A program made the translations under genes and the position numbers. Below, piece after piece: positions 7,875 to 17,038 of a DNA stretch of 64,000 nt. Source of the DNA: Spiribacter halobius (lineage in GTDB: Bacteria; Pseudomonadota; Gammaproteobacteria; Nitrococcales; Nitrococcaceae); the NCBI RefSeq assembly GCF_020883455.1, contig NZ_CP086615.1, positions 2,356,001-2,420,000 of the forward strand, in the 5' to 3' direction. The notes beneath the pieces were generated by a model. That model ran no database searches, had not been told where the DNA came from, and saw nothing but the letters and a program-made list of their open reading frames with translations. Positions within the stretch are counted from its first letter, which is position 1; every line of letters starts with the position of its first letter.

Positions 7875-9392
7875 GTGATTGAGGATCTCGTAGCCGGCTC
7901 TGCCGCGATCTTCCGCATCGAGGCATTGGCGCTCATCGTGGCGGGTACTGCGGTCGGCTTGTTCGTCGGCTCGGTGCCGGGGCTCACCGCAACCATGTCG
8001 CTCGCCCTTCTGGTGCCTTTTACCTTCACGATGGACCCGCTGAACGGCCTTGTCCTGCTCGGGGCGGTTTATGTGGCGTCCATGTATGGAGGCGCCTACA
8101 CGGCCATTCTGATCAACACGCCGGGCACGCCCGGGGCCATCGCGACCACGCTGGACGGCTTCCCGATGGCGCAGCAGGGCCGGGCCGAGCTGGCCATTCT
8201 GGTCACCACGCTGGCGTCCGTGATCGGGGGGGTGATCAGCGTCGTGGTCGTGATCATGCTCGCGCCGCCCCTCACTGCGCTGGCCATCCGGTTCGGCCCC
8301 GCGGAGTATTTCTGGATAGCGGTCCTCGGGCTCAGTCTGATCGCGGGGCTGTCCACTGGCTCCCTGATGAAAGGGCTGCTGGGCGGGGCCATCGGGATAC
8401 TGCTCGGCACCATCGGCGTCTCGCCGATCGGCGGCGAGTCGCGATTCCTGTTCGGCCTCTCGTCCCTGCAGGGTGGCGTCAATCTGCTGGTGGCGCTCAT
8501 CGGACTGTTCGCCATCCCCGAGCTCATCCGGCTCACGGCGACGGCGAAGAAGTCCGTCAGCTTCGACTACACGCGGGGTCGGGAACGACTCGCCAACGTC
8601 GTGCGCGAAACCTGCGGCCGGCCGCTTAACGTCATCCGTTCCTCCCTGATCGGGGTGGTCATCGGCATCATTCCGGGGGCCGGCAACAACGTGGCTGGCC
8701 TGGTTGCCTACAGCGAGGCCAAACGGGCCGCGCGCGATCCGGACTCGTTCGGGAAGGGTAACGTCGCCGGCGTGGTGGCCTCGGAATCGAGCAACAACGC
8801 CGCGGTGGCCGGCAGCGTGGTGCCCTTGCTGACGCTGGGCGTGCCCGGCTCGCCGCCGGCGGCCGTCATGCTCGGCGCGCTGATGCTCCACGGCATTCGT
8901 CCCGGAACCGCGCTGTTCGCCGAGAGCGGTGATCTTGCCTATGGCTTCATCCTGTCCCTGGGTGTGGCCGCTCTGGCGCTGCTGCCCGTCGGTCTCATGG
9001 GCGGGCGCATCATTTTCCGCGCGGTGGCTTCCATGCCGCTGGCCTATCTGGTGCCGGTTATCGGATTCATGACCATCCTCGGGGCCTATTCGATGCGCAA
9101 CAGCATCGTCGACGTGTTCATCATGCTGGGGCTGGGGATATTCGCCTATGCGGTCCGGGAGATCGGCATTCAGCCGGCGCCCATTGCGCTCGGCCTGATC
9201 CTCGGCCCGATCGCGGAGAACGGATTCAGCCAGGCCATGCTGATGGGCGGCGCGCGGTACGACTTCGCCGTGCTGGCCCTGTTCGACAGCCTACTGTCGT
9301 GGGTCCTCATCGTCCTGGTGCTGGCGACGCTGGTGTGGCCCTATCTGCAGGCGCGACGCGGGCGTCCGGTGCCAGTCGCCGGAGGGGAATGA
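7875..9392 (+). CDS. TTT transporter large membrane subunit (TctA family)
   Basis: This 505-residue protein has about ten to twelve membrane helices and the two TctA repeats. Conserved glycine-proline stretches are visible: GSVPGLTATMS near residue 36, MYGGAYTAILINTPGTPGA near 74-92, GIIPGAGNN near 262, and the mirrored TLGVPGSPPAAVMLGALMLHG near 320. The start is GTG at 7875, preceded by AGGAG at a suitable distance; no better ATG exists. It forms the transport channel with the small subunit that follows 3 bases later and imports the ligand captured by the periplasmic protein, driven by an ion gradient. Confidence 0.92.
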   Translation: MIEDLVAGSAAIFRIEALALIVAGTAVGLFVGSVPGLTATMSLALLVPFTFTMDPLNGLVLLGAVYVASMYGGAYTAILINTPGTPGAIATTLDGFPMAQQGRAELAILVTTLASVIGGVISVVVVIMLAPPLTALAIRFGPAEYFWIAVLGLSLIAGLSTGSLMKGLLGGAIGILLGTIGVSPIGGESRFLFGLSSLQGGVNLLVALIGLFAIPELIRLTATAKKSVSFDYTRGRERLANVVRETCGRPLNVIRSSLIGVVIGIIPGAGNNVAGLVAYSEAKRAARDPDSFGKGNVAGVVASESSNNAAVAGSVVPLLTLGVPGSPPAAVMLGALMLHGIRPGTALFAESGDLAYGFILSLGVAALALLPVGLMGGRIIFRAVASMPLAYLVPVIGFMTILGAYSMRNSIVDVFIMLGLGIFAYAVREIGIQPAPIALGLILGPIAENGFSQAMLMGGARYDFAVLALFDSLLSWVLIVLVLATLVWPYLQARRGRPVPVAGGE

Positions 9393-9395
9393 GCC

Positions 9396-9890
9396 ATGTC
9401 CGCGCGTACCGTCAACACCGACATTATCGCCGGGCTGCTCGGGGTGGGTGTCTGGGCGCTGTTCTGGTTCGCCCGCGGCGACTGGACAGCGCTGACCGCG
9501 ACCTGGCCCAACGCGGTACTGGTGTTCATCCTGATCGCCTCGCTGGGGCTGCTCCTGAAGGCGTTACTGCGCCCGGAACGGCGGGATCTGCTCGCGGAAG
9601 GCGACAATTTCCGCAAGCTGGTCATCGTGGCGGGGCTGATCGCCTGGGCCATCGGCATCCGATTCCTGGGGTTCGTCGTCACCAGCGTCGTGGTGTTTCT
9701 CTTTCTGTGGTGGTTCATCGGCCGCGCAGTGGCCCGGTCGGAGACCGAGGCGCCCTCGGCGACGGCGCCTGGCCCGTCATGGTTGCAAGGCCTGCGCGCG
9801 CTGGCGGTGACGCTGATCATCGTGCTCGCGTTCTACTGGATCTTCCGCCAGGTGCTCTATGTCCCGCTGCCATCAGGAGTACTGATCTGA
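9396..9890 (+). CDS. TTT transporter small membrane subunit (TctB family)
   Basis: This 164-residue protein has four predicted membrane helices, with a charged loop near residues 62-73, as expected for TctB. It starts 3 bases after the large-subunit stop, behind GGAGGGGAATGAGCC, so it is translationally coupled. TctB sequences are poorly conserved; the assignment rests on size, topology and position. It ends the lyase-transporter operon and converges on the methyltransferase gene. Confidence 0.85.
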   Translation: MSARTVNTDIIAGLLGVGVWALFWFARGDWTALTATWPNAVLVFILIASLGLLLKALLRPERRDLLAEGDNFRKLVIVAGLIAWAIGIRFLGFVVTSVVVFLFLWWFIGRAVARSETEAPSATAPGPSWLQGLRALAVTLIIVLAFYWIFRQVLYVPLPSGVLI

Positions 9891-9904
9891 CCGGTCTCGA
9901 CGGC

Positions 9905-9941
9905 GCCCCACGCGCCCAAGCCAGCTTGAGGCGTGTGGGGC
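9905..9941. terminator. Bidirectional terminator-like hairpin between convergent genes
   Basis: GCCCCACGCGCC pairs with GGCGTGTGGGGC over 12 positions with one G-U pair, and an inner CAAG/CTTG stem extends it. It lies between the convergent transporter and methyltransferase stops. No long T tract follows. Confidence 0.55.
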
Positions 9942-9952
9942 ATCCCGCTGAC

Positions 9953-11056
9953 TCACGGCCGGCAGACGAAGTAGTCGTTCTGGATGTCGTGGGGCAGCTC
10001 GTGGACCTGGACGTCGCTGAAGCCGGCCCCGCGCAGGTAGGCCAGGGCCCGCTCCCGCCCCCACATGGTGCCAAGCCCCTCGCCGCCCTGGGCCAGTGAC
10101 ACCGGCATGCAGTGGTGGCAGGACACGGCGTAGAGGAACGCGCCCATGGGGTTGTCGCGGTCGCGATGGGCGTGGCTCGTGCTGCGGATGTCCTGGGCGA
10201 TGTACACCCCGTCCGGGGCGAGGCTGCGGCGGATGCCCGCCAGCAGGGCGGCAGGTCGCGCCTGGTCATGGATCGCGTCGAAGGTGGTGACAAGCTCGTA
10301 GCGCCCGGGCTCCGCCGTGCGGTCGAAGTCACTCAGGTCGCGCACCTCGAAGCGGATGTTCGTCAGGCCCTCCGCCTGGGCGGACTTGCGGGCATACTCG
10401 ATGGCCTCCGCCGAAAGGTCGTAGCCCAGAAATTCGCTGCGGGGGAAACGCCGCGCCATCAGCTGCAGCGCCAGCCCGCGACCGCATCCGGCATCGAGCA
10501 CGCGGATGCCCGCCTCGAGCCGTTCCGTCAGTCCCGGGGCCAGCGGCAGGATATGCTCGATCAGGGCCGGCAGCACCGTCTGGGCGCTGTCCTCTGCCAT
10601 GACTTCGTGGAAGCGGGCGTAGCGCTCGTAGGGCACGCCCTCGCCGGTGCGGAAGGCGGCGACGATGTCGTCCTCGATGGCGCCGAGCATGGGCAGGAAC
10701 TGGGCGTAGACGGCGAGGTTGGCGCCCTCGGCGTCGGTGACGCGCGCCGCGTGGGCGGTGGGCAGCCAGTAGTGCCCCGTTGCGGGGTCGGTCTCCACCA
10801 CGCCGGCGGCGACGAGCCCGTTCAGGCATTCGCGGACATAGCGCTCCGCAAGACCGGCCGCCTCGGCGATGGCCTCGCTGGTTCGCGGCTCGGCGTTGGC
10901 CATTGCCCGCAGCAGCCCGGTGCGGTGCCCGAGGGAGAGCAGGCTGAGCATGCCGGCCTCGTTGAGGGCATTGACGAGCCGGGCCTCGAAGGCTTCAACG
11001 GCCGCCCGGTTCGTCGCGGGTGCGATGGCGGGCTCGGAAACGGTGGTGTCGGTCAC
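9953..11056 (-). CDS. Class I SAM-dependent methyltransferase with winged-helix domain (Rv2258c-like)
   Basis: This 367-residue protein has an N-terminal winged-helix dimerisation domain (about residues 25-110, around EAIAEAAGLAERYVRECLNGL) and a C-terminal Rossmann methyltransferase domain. SAM motif I is VLDAGCGRG near residue 185, followed by FLGYDLSAEAIE and TTFDAIHDQ. The arrangement matches the Rv2258c-like group of small-molecule methyltransferases, whose substrates are mostly unknown. I chose the GTG at 11056, behind CGAGGAACCCACC; longer in-frame starts would run into the divergent regulator. It is transcribed divergently from a GATase1/AraC regulator across a 100-base gap, which suggests that regulator controls it. 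Confidence 0.8.
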   Translation of the reverse strand: MTDTTVSEPAIAPATNRAAVEAFEARLVNALNEAGMLSLLSLGHRTGLLRAMANAEPRTSEAIAEAAGLAERYVRECLNGLVAAGVVETDPATGHYWLPTAHAARVTDAEGANLAVYAQFLPMLGAIEDDIVAAFRTGEGVPYERYARFHEVMAEDSAQTVLPALIEHILPLAPGLTERLEAGIRVLDAGCGRGLALQLMARRFPRSEFLGYDLSAEAIEYARKSAQAEGLTNIRFEVRDLSDFDRTAEPGRYELVTTFDAIHDQARPAALLAGIRRSLAPDGVYIAQDIRSTSHAHRDRDNPMGAFLYAVSCHHCMPVSLAQGGEGLGTMWGRERALAYLRGAGFSDVQVHELPHDIQNDYFVCRP

Positions 11057-11156
11057 GGTGGGTTCCTCGCGGTTGTCGGGTTGCACAGCCGTGAGCTTGC
11101 GTCGGCGGCCGCAGGCGCTATAAACCCCTTCCGGACGCAATCCGTCGGAATCGGTC

Positions 11157-12182
11157 ATGATCGAGAGCGCTCCCCCCGAAGTCGCACTGCTGGCGGTGTC
11201 CGAGGCCACGGCGTCCACCCTCCACGGCGCCTACGACATGCTCTGCTCGCCGGGACGCGACTGGCCGCTGCTGACCACCGGCGCTCCGGGGCGCTCACTG
11301 CTGCGGCCACGCATCGTCAGCGCCGACGGTTCGCCTTTTCGGGTGAGCAATGGCGTACAGGTGGCGCCCCACGCCCGCATCGCCGACTGCCCCCGTCCCG
11401 CCGTGGTCTGCGTGCTGGAGCTGCTGGTGGCCCCGGAGCAGCCGCTGGCCGGCCGCTATGCCCGTGAGATCGACTGGCTGCGGGACTGCTACGAGGCCGG
11501 GGCGCTCATCGGTGCAGCCTGCACGGGCGGTCTCCTGCTGGCCGAGGCAGGGCTGCTGGACGGCCGCGAGGCGACCACCCACTGGGCCTACTGTGAGGCC
11601 CTGGCCCGGCGCCACCCCGGGGTGAGGGTGCGCCCCGAGTGCGCGCTGCTGAGTACCGGTGAAGGGGGTCGAATCGTGATGGCCGGTGGCGGCACCTCCT
11701 GGATCGACCTAGTGCTGCTGCTGGTGGCGCGACTGCTCGGACCGGACGAGGCCATGCGCCTGGCCCGCCTGCATCTGGTGGACTGGCACGATCGCGGCCA
11801 GCTCCACTTCGCGGCACTGGCGACGCGCCCGCAGCGCGAGGATGCCGTGATCGCCGACGCCCAGGCCTGGCTTGCCTGCCACTACGACGCGGCCAACCCG
11901 GTGCGCGCGGTGGTGGCCCGGAGCGGGCTCGCCGAGCGCTCCTTCAAGCGCCGGTTCGCGCGCGCTACGGGGATGGCGCCCATTGAGTACGTGCACAACC
12001 TGCGGGTGGAGGAGGCGAAATACCTGCTGGAGACCACGGCAGATCCGGTGGAGGCCATCGCCAACCAGGTGGGCTACGAGGAGGCATCCTTCTTCGGCCG
12101 CCTGTTCCGGCGCCGCGTCGGGCTCACCCCGGCGGCCTACCGCCGCCGCTTCGCCGGGCTGCGCACGCGACTCGCCGGCTGA
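11157..12182 (+). CDS. GlxA-family transcriptional regulator (DJ-1/PfpI-like plus AraC HTH)
   Basis: This 341-residue protein joins an N-terminal class I glutamine-amidotransferase-like domain (about 1-190, with the elbow region ALIGAACTGGLLLAEAGLLDG) to a C-terminal AraC/XylS DNA-binding domain (about 225-335, ending VGYEEASFFGRLFRRRVGLTPAAYRRRF). Proteins of this build, such as GbdR, CdhR and SouR, sense quaternary amines and related small molecules. The elbow cysteine is present. Its divergent position 100 bases from the methyltransferase makes that gene the likeliest target; the effector is unknown. Confidence 0.88.
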   Translation: MIESAPPEVALLAVSEATASTLHGAYDMLCSPGRDWPLLTTGAPGRSLLRPRIVSADGSPFRVSNGVQVAPHARIADCPRPAVVCVLELLVAPEQPLAGRYAREIDWLRDCYEAGALIGAACTGGLLLAEAGLLDGREATTHWAYCEALARRHPGVRVRPECALLSTGEGGRIVMAGGGTSWIDLVLLLVARLLGPDEAMRLARLHLVDWHDRGQLHFAALATRPQREDAVIADAQAWLACHYDAANPVRAVVARSGLAERSFKRRFARATGMAPIEYVHNLRVEEAKYLLETTADPVEAIANQVGYEEASFFGRLFRRRVGLTPAAYRRRFAGLRTRLAG

Positions 12183-12319
12183 GGGCCCGGCGCATCCGCT
12201 TCCGGCACGGGCGAGACCACCGTCTCCAACAATGCCTCGGCGGCCACTCGATCCTCCACGGCGGCAGCCTTGCCGCCGATCTGGCCTGCACCCGGGCGCG
12301 CACTGCCGGTGTCGGCGCC

Positions 12320-12775
12320 GTGCGCTTGCTCGGATGTCGCGATCCCGCCTTCATCCTCGGTTATCTGGCGCGCTGCGCCCGCCGGGGCACACATCTGCTG
12401 GCTTTCTGGTGTGAGCCCGAGGGCGGTGCGCCTGTGCAGCAGGTAGTGGCCGCGCTGGCGGGGGAGAGCCTGCCGCGGCTCTACCGCTATCGCGCCGACG
12501 GCGGCCAGACCCCTGGTTCGGAAACCGACAGCCTCACGATCCTCGCCGCGCGGGACTTCGCCCTGCTACCGGCGGCCGCGCAGGGCATGGCCCTGGAGCT
12601 GCTGGACAGCACCGGCCCCGAGGAATTGGCGGCGCGGTCGCGTCGGGCCTGGGACCAGGGTCTCGCGGTGGACGAGTCCCTCTGGCAGCAGTTGCGCTCC
12701 CTGGCGGCGCGCACCCTGGTGGCGTCAACGGAGGACTCCCGGGCCCGCGGTGCGGGCGAGGGCGCTGCGCGCTGA
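12320..12775 (+). CDS. DUF3726-like protein, probably N-terminally truncated
   Basis: The frame encodes 151 residues from a GTG with no clear ribosome site. The C-terminus LRSLAARTLVASTEDSRARGAG resembles the conserved end of DUF3726 proteins, which are usually about 200 or more residues. Upstream of the GTG the same frame stays open back to the araC stop and still reads family-like (SLAADLACTRARTAGVGA), but without a start codon or the expected N-terminal KAARGAG-type motif. Codon use looks coding. I read it as a remnant or a gene with an obscure start. Function is unknown. Confidence 0.45.
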   Translation: MRLLGCRDPAFILGYLARCARRGTHLLAFWCEPEGGAPVQQVVAALAGESLPRLYRYRADGGQTPGSETDSLTILAARDFALLPAAAQGMALELLDSTGPEELAARSRRAWDQGLAVDESLWQQLRSLAARTLVASTEDSRARGAGEGAAR

Positions 12776-12973
12776 AGCGGCGCCGGATGGCGTCCAGCGG
12801 GCGGCCGCCACCCCCCGCTTCCGGGAGACTGTCGGCGGGGATGGCCGAGGTCTACCCACACGCGCCACTATACGGGGGAGCGTCCCGGCGCGGGCACCGC
12901 GCGTGCCGTGCCCGCGGGTGAGGACGGCCACCGTCGGCTGCGCCGTACAACGCACATCGGGAGGGGAGCCATC

Positions 12974-14089
12974 ATGAAGTCACGTGCCGCCGTCGCCTGG
13001 GAGCCGGGACAGCCCCTGGAGATCGAGGAAGTCGAGGTGGGCGGGCCGCGGGAGGGCGAGGTTCTCGTGCGCAACGTCGCCACCGGAGTCTGCCACACGG
13101 ACGCCTTCACCCTCTCCGGGGCCGATCCGGAGGGGAATTTCCCGGCCATCCTGGGGCACGAAGGCGGTGCCGTGGTCGAGGAGGTCGGCCCCGGAGTGCG
13201 CTCACTCACCGTGGGCGATCACGTCATCCCGCTGTACGTCCCGGAATGCGGCGAGTGCAAGTTCTGCCGCTCGGGCCGCACCAACCTCTGCGGGGCCATC
13301 CGCACTACCCAGGGCAAGGGCGTGATGCCGGACGGAACCAGCCGCTTCAGCGCCCGCGGCCGGACGCTGCATCACTTCATGGGCACCTCGACTTTTTCCG
13401 AGTACACCGTGCTGCCGGAGATCTCGGTGGTGAAGGTGCGCAAGGAGGCGCCCCTGGACCGCGTCTGCCTGCTCGGCTGCGGGATCACCACCGGCATCGG
13501 CGCGGTGCTCAACACCGCGAAGGTCCGGCCCGGGTCGACGGTGGCCATCTTCGGCCTCGGCGGCGTCGGGCTCTCGGCGATTCAGGGTGCGGTACTGGCC
13601 AGGGCGGAACGCATCATCGCCATCGACATCAATCCGGACAAGTTCATCTTCGCGCGCCAGCTCGGCGCCACCGACTGCGTGAACCCGAAGGAGCACTCGG
13701 CGCCGATCCAGGAGGTGATCGTCGGGATGACCGACGGCGGCGTGGACTACTCCTTCGAGGCCATCGGCAACGTCGCCACCATGCGGGCGGCGCTGGAGTG
13801 CTGTCACAAGGGCTGGGGCGAATCGACCATCATCGGCGTCGCCGGCGCCGGCGAGGAGATCAGCACCCGCCCGTTCCAGCTGGTGACCGGCCGGGTCTGG
13901 CGCGGCTCCGCCTTCGGCGGCGTCAAGGGCCGCAGTGAGCTGCCGGGCTATGTGGACGGCTACCTGGAGGGTCGTATCAACATCGACGACTTCGTCACCC
14001 ACACCATGGGGCTCGAGGCCATCAACCACGCCTTCGAGCTCATGCACGAGGGGCGCAGCATTCGCAGCGTGATCCGGTTCGACGACTGA
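12974..14089 (+). CDS. frmA: S-(hydroxymethyl)glutathione dehydrogenase (class III alcohol dehydrogenase)
   Basis: This 371-residue zinc enzyme oxidises the formaldehyde-glutathione adduct to S-formylglutathione with NAD. Catalytic zinc ligands are visible in [12 protein letters not shown] (Cys near 39) and GHEGG (His near 61); the structural zinc loop [17 protein letters not shown] has four cysteines. The NAD fold is [13 protein letters not shown]. Class III hallmarks include the [22 protein letters not shown] stretch in two parts and [10 protein letters not shown]. The ATG at 12974 follows GGGAGGGGAGCC. The next gene, 11 bases on, encodes the following pathway step, so this is a formaldehyde detoxification operon. 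Confidence 0.95.
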   Translation: MKSRAAVAWEPGQPLEIEEVEVGGPREGEVLVRNVATGVCHTDAFTLSGADPEGNFPAILGHEGGAVVEEVGPGVRSLTVGDHVIPLYVPECGECKFCRSGRTNLCGAIRTTQGKGVMPDGTSRFSARGRTLHHFMGTSTFSEYTVLPEISVVKVRKEAPLDRVCLLGCGITTGIGAVLNTAKVRPGSTVAIFGLGGVGLSAIQGAVLARAERIIAIDINPDKFIFARQLGATDCVNPKEHSAPIQEVIVGMTDGGVDYSFEAIGNVATMRAALECCHKGWGESTIIGVAGAGEEISTRPFQLVTGRVWRGSAFGGVKGRSELPGYVDGYLEGRINIDDFVTHTMGLEAINHAFELMHEGRSIRSVIRFDD

Positions 14090-14100
14090 TGGGAGGCACG

Positions 14101-14943
14101 ATGACGCTGGAACCGGTGGCCGAGAGCCGTTGCTTCGAGGGCCGCGTGGCTCGCTACCGGCATCGCTCCGAGGTGCTGGACTGCGAGATGACCTCCGGCA
14201 TCTATCTGCCGCCGCAGGCTGAGCGCAGGCCGGTGCCCGTGCTCTACTGGCTCTCGGGGCTGACCTGCACCGACGAGAACTTCATGCACAAGGCGGGCGC
14301 CCAGCGTGTGGCCGCCGAGCTGGGCATGGCCATCGTCTGCCCCGACACCAGCCCCCGCGGCACGGACCTGCCCGGGGAGCACGAGAGCTACGACCTCGGC
14401 TCCGGCGCGGGCTTTTACGTCAATGCGACCCAGGCCCCGTGGAGCGCCCACTACCGGATGTACGACTACGTGGTGGAGGAGCTGCCGGCAGTGGTGGAGT
14501 CGCGTCTGCCGATAGGGCCGGCGCGCGCCATCAGCGGTCACTCCATGGGCGGCCACGGTGCGCTGATCTGCGCCCTGCGCGAGCCGCGGCGGTATCTTTC
14601 GGTGTCGGCGTTCTCCCCGGTGGTCAATCCCACGGAGGTCCCCTGGGGGCAGAAGGCCTTCAGCCATTATCTCGGGGATGATCCGGCGGACTGGCGGGAG
14701 TGGGATGCCTGTGCGCTGATTCGCGAACGTGGCTCGGCGCTGCCGCTGCGGGTGGAGCAGGGGGAAGCCGACGGCTTCCTGGGCGAGCAGCTGCAGCCGG
14801 AGAGGCTTGCCGAGGCCTGCCGCGAGGCCGGTGTGACCCTGGACCTGCGGGAGCGCCCGGGCTACGACCACAGCTACTATTTCATCGCCACCTTCATCGA
14901 CCACCACCTCCGCTACCACGCCCGGGCGCTGGGTATCGGCTGA
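14101..14943 (+). CDS. fghA: S-formylglutathione hydrolase (esterase D family)
   Basis: This 280-residue alpha/beta hydrolase splits S-formylglutathione into formate and glutathione. The nucleophile elbow is [11 protein letters not shown] with Ser near residue 147; the Asp in GEADGFL and the His in [12 protein letters not shown] complete the triad. [13 protein letters not shown]-type sequence ([13 protein letters not shown] here) is the family oxyanion region. The ATG at 14101 is preferred over one at 14089 because GGGAGG lies just before it. It follows frmA by 11 bases and ends at a strong hairpin. Confidence 0.95.
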   Translation: MTLEPVAESRCFEGRVARYRHRSEVLDCEMTSGIYLPPQAERRPVPVLYWLSGLTCTDENFMHKAGAQRVAAELGMAIVCPDTSPRGTDLPGEHESYDLGSGAGFYVNATQAPWSAHYRMYDYVVEELPAVVESRLPIGPARAISGHSMGGHGALICALREPRRYLSVSAFSPVVNPTEVPWGQKAFSHYLGDDPADWREWDACALIRERGSALPLRVEQGEADGFLGEQLQPERLAEACREAGVTLDLRERPGYDHSYYFIATFIDHHLRYHARALGIG

Positions 14944-15018
14944 TCCCGGTGGTGGTGCCCTGGAGAGGGGCCCACGGCACCCGATCCTTAACTCATCGCG
15001 GGGCTCGCGGACGTAGCG

Positions 15019-15047
15019 AGCGGCATCCGCCGCTGGCGGATGCCGCT
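15019..15047. terminator. Bidirectional hairpin between fghA and the chemoreceptor gene
   Basis: A perfect 13-base inverted repeat (AGCGGCATCCGCC and GGCGGATGCCGCT) with a 3-base loop lies between two convergent genes. No strong T tract follows on either strand. Confidence 0.65.
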
Positions 15048-15059
15048 CTGGGGTGGGCC

Positions 15060-16700
15060 TCAGGCGGTCCGGAACCGCCCCATGAGGCTCTGCAGCTCGC
15101 TCGAGAGACGGGCCAGCTCCTGACTCGCCGAGGCCACCTGGCTCGCGCCGGTGGCGGTGCGCCCGGAGATGTCACCGATCTCGTTGACGTTGCGGTTGAT
15201 CTCCTCGATGGCGGTGGACTGCTCCTCCGCCGCGGAGGCGATCTGGGTGCTCATGTCGTTGATGGTGTGGATGCGGGCGGTCATGGCCTCCAGGCGCTCG
15301 CTGCAGCTGCGGGCCATGCCCACGGCCTCGTCGCTCTGCTCGCGGCCGGTGGTCATGAGCCCGTCCGCCTCCCGTGCCCCGTTCTGAACCCGCTGGATGA
15401 TGTCGCGGATCTCGTCCGTGGATTCCTGGGTGCGCGTCGCCAGCGTGCGTACCTCGTCCGCGACCACCGCGAAGCCGCGGCCGTGCTCGCCGGCGCGGGC
15501 AGCCTCGATGGCGGCGTTCAGCGCCAGCAGGTTGGTCTGCTCGGCGACGCTGTTGATCACGTCCAGGACGGTGCCGATCTGCTCGGCGTCACCGGTGAGC
15601 CGGCCGATGCCTTCGTTGGTGCGGGTAAGCTGCTCGGCGAGCTGCTCCACGGTGGCCACCGTGCGGCCCATGACCGCGGACATCTCCCCGGCCTCGCCGC
15701 TGGCACCCCTGGCGGCGTCCGCCGTCTCGCCGACGTTGCGCGCGACCTCCTGGATCGTGGCCGTCATCTCGTTGGTGGCGGTGCTCACCTGGTCGGTGGC
15801 GCTGTGCTGGGCCTCGACGTTGCTGCGGGCCTCGTCGCTGGTGGCGGATAGCTCCTCCGCCGCCGACGACACCTGTTCGGTGGTGCGCGTTGCCTGGCCG
15901 ATGAGGTCCTGCAGCTTGGCCAGGAACTCGTCGAAGTAGTCGGCAAGCCGGCCGATCTCGTCCCGGGCCGGGTTGTCGAGTCGCAGGGTCAGGTCGCCAT
16001 CGCCGCTGTTCAGATCCTTGACACGCTGGGACATGGCCTTCAGCGGGCGCAGCACGATGCCGGGCACGCGCCACATGGCGAGGCCGGAGACCAGCAGGCC
16101 GAGCACCAGCACACCGCCGAGCGCCCGCTGGTTGCCCGCCACGCGGCTCTCCATGGCGGCGTCGAGATCGGCCGACCACGCGTTGACCTGCTGGGTCATC
16201 GTGTCGATGCGGGCGCGGGCGGTATCGAAGGCCGCGATGCCCTGATCGGTGGCGAGGGCGTAAGCCAGCTCGCTGCTGCCGCTCTCAGTGAGCTCGCGCA
16301 CCTCGGCACTGATCTGCTCCCACTCGGCGATTTCCGTGGCGAAGCGCTCCGCAAGCTCGTTCGTGGCGGGTCGGTCCAGGGCCTCCGCAGCCTGGGCGAC
16401 GCGCTCGCGGGCCTGGCCGAGGTTCTCCTCGTAGGTGGCGTAGAAGGTTTCACGCTCCTCGTCGTTGAACGAGCGCACCGCCTGGAGCTGGGCGATCAGG
16501 GACTGGTGCAGGTCGCGGTCGGCCTCGAGCACCAGCATGCCGCCCGGCAGATGCTGATTGGCAAAGGTCTGAGCGTCGCGCGTCAGCCCGACCAGCAGGG
16601 ACATCGCGAGCGCTACCACGCCGATCAGCAGAAGCGTCAGCACGGCCAGCGGCAGACCGAGCTTCCAACGAAACGAGAGATCCCGCCACCACGTCGACAT
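15060..16700 (-). CDS. Methyl-accepting chemotaxis protein
   Basis: This 546-residue receptor has a short cytoplasmic start, membrane helix 1 (about 14-38), a periplasmic helical sensor of about 150 residues (four-helix-bundle type), membrane helix 2 (about 194-211), a HAMP domain (212-264) and a cytoplasmic signalling domain to the end. The CheA/CheW-binding hairpin tip is canonical: [18 protein letters not shown] then [12 protein letters not shown]. There is no C-terminal NWETF-like tether for CheR. The ATG at 16700 is supported by a GGGGGG run upstream. A sigma-28-type promoter lies 75-100 bases upstream. The ligand cannot be read from sequence. Confidence 0.93.
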   Translation of the reverse strand: MSTWWRDLSFRWKLGLPLAVLTLLLIGVVALAMSLLVGLTRDAQTFANQHLPGGMLVLEADRDLHQSLIAQLQAVRSFNDEERETFYATYEENLGQARERVAQAAEALDRPATNELAERFATEIAEWEQISAEVRELTESGSSELAYALATDQGIAAFDTARARIDTMTQQVNAWSADLDAAMESRVAGNQRALGGVLVLGLLVSGLAMWRVPGIVLRPLKAMSQRVKDLNSGDGDLTLRLDNPARDEIGRLADYFDEFLAKLQDLIGQATRTTEQVSSAAEELSATSDEARSNVEAQHSATDQVSTATNEMTATIQEVARNVGETADAARGASGEAGEMSAVMGRTVATVEQLAEQLTRTNEGIGRLTGDAEQIGTVLDVINSVAEQTNLLALNAAIEAARAGEHGRGFAVVADEVRTLATRTQESTDEIRDIIQRVQNGAREADGLMTTGREQSDEAVGMARSCSERLEAMTARIHTINDMSTQIASAAEEQSTAIEEINRNVNEIGDISGRTATGASQVASASQELARLSSELQSLMGRFRTA

Positions 16701-17038
16701 AGTTCTACCCCCCGGGGAATGCATCGTGTATTGGGCGCCTTCTTGGGATGCGGCGCTCTCTGCCCTCAGGAGCGCTATCGGCGTCTGGCCGGCGCAGTTG
16801 AGTGCCGCCGGTCGCCGCCGGGTGGGAGGACGGGAGGTGGCACTGCGTACTGGACGGCGGCACGCTTTCGCGTATGATGCCGCCAGCGATGCCCACCGGT
16901 CGGTATCGCCCGTTCTCGGCCTCCGCATTCGCGGGGCGCTGCGCTCGCAGACTCCAGCCCAATCTTTCTCTGCCTGGACCGGGCCCGTTCCGGCGGCCGT
17001 TGGCCGCGTCGGGTGGCAACCCAGGAGCGCTACACTGC
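16701..17038. promoter_or_regulatory. Divergent intergenic region, chemoreceptor/helicase
   Basis: This 338-base gap holds the chemoreceptor's sigma-28-type promoter (separate entry) and presumably the rhlE promoter. An AGGAG at 17022-17026 serves the helicase start at 17039. I see no protein-coding signal in it. Confidence 0.6.
16775..16801 (-). promoter_or_regulatory. Candidate sigma-28 (FliA) promoter for the chemoreceptor gene
   Basis: Read on the minus strand, TCAA (16801-16798) is followed after 15 bases by GCCGATAG (16782-16775). This fits the flagellar/chemotaxis consensus TCAA/TAAA-N15-GCCGATAA at all but the last base. It lies about 75 bases upstream of the start codon of a chemotaxis gene, which is the expected regulon. 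Confidence 0.65.

Noticed and set aside
6735-8891. A 718-residue open frame on the minus strand.
   Set aside because: It is antisense to the TTT binding-protein and permease genes, whose motifs are clear; composition is His/Arg/Asp-rich without domains.
16832-16850. GGTGGCAC followed by CTGG, resembling half of a sigma-54 promoter.
   Set aside because: The spacing and the -12 element (TTGC) do not match.
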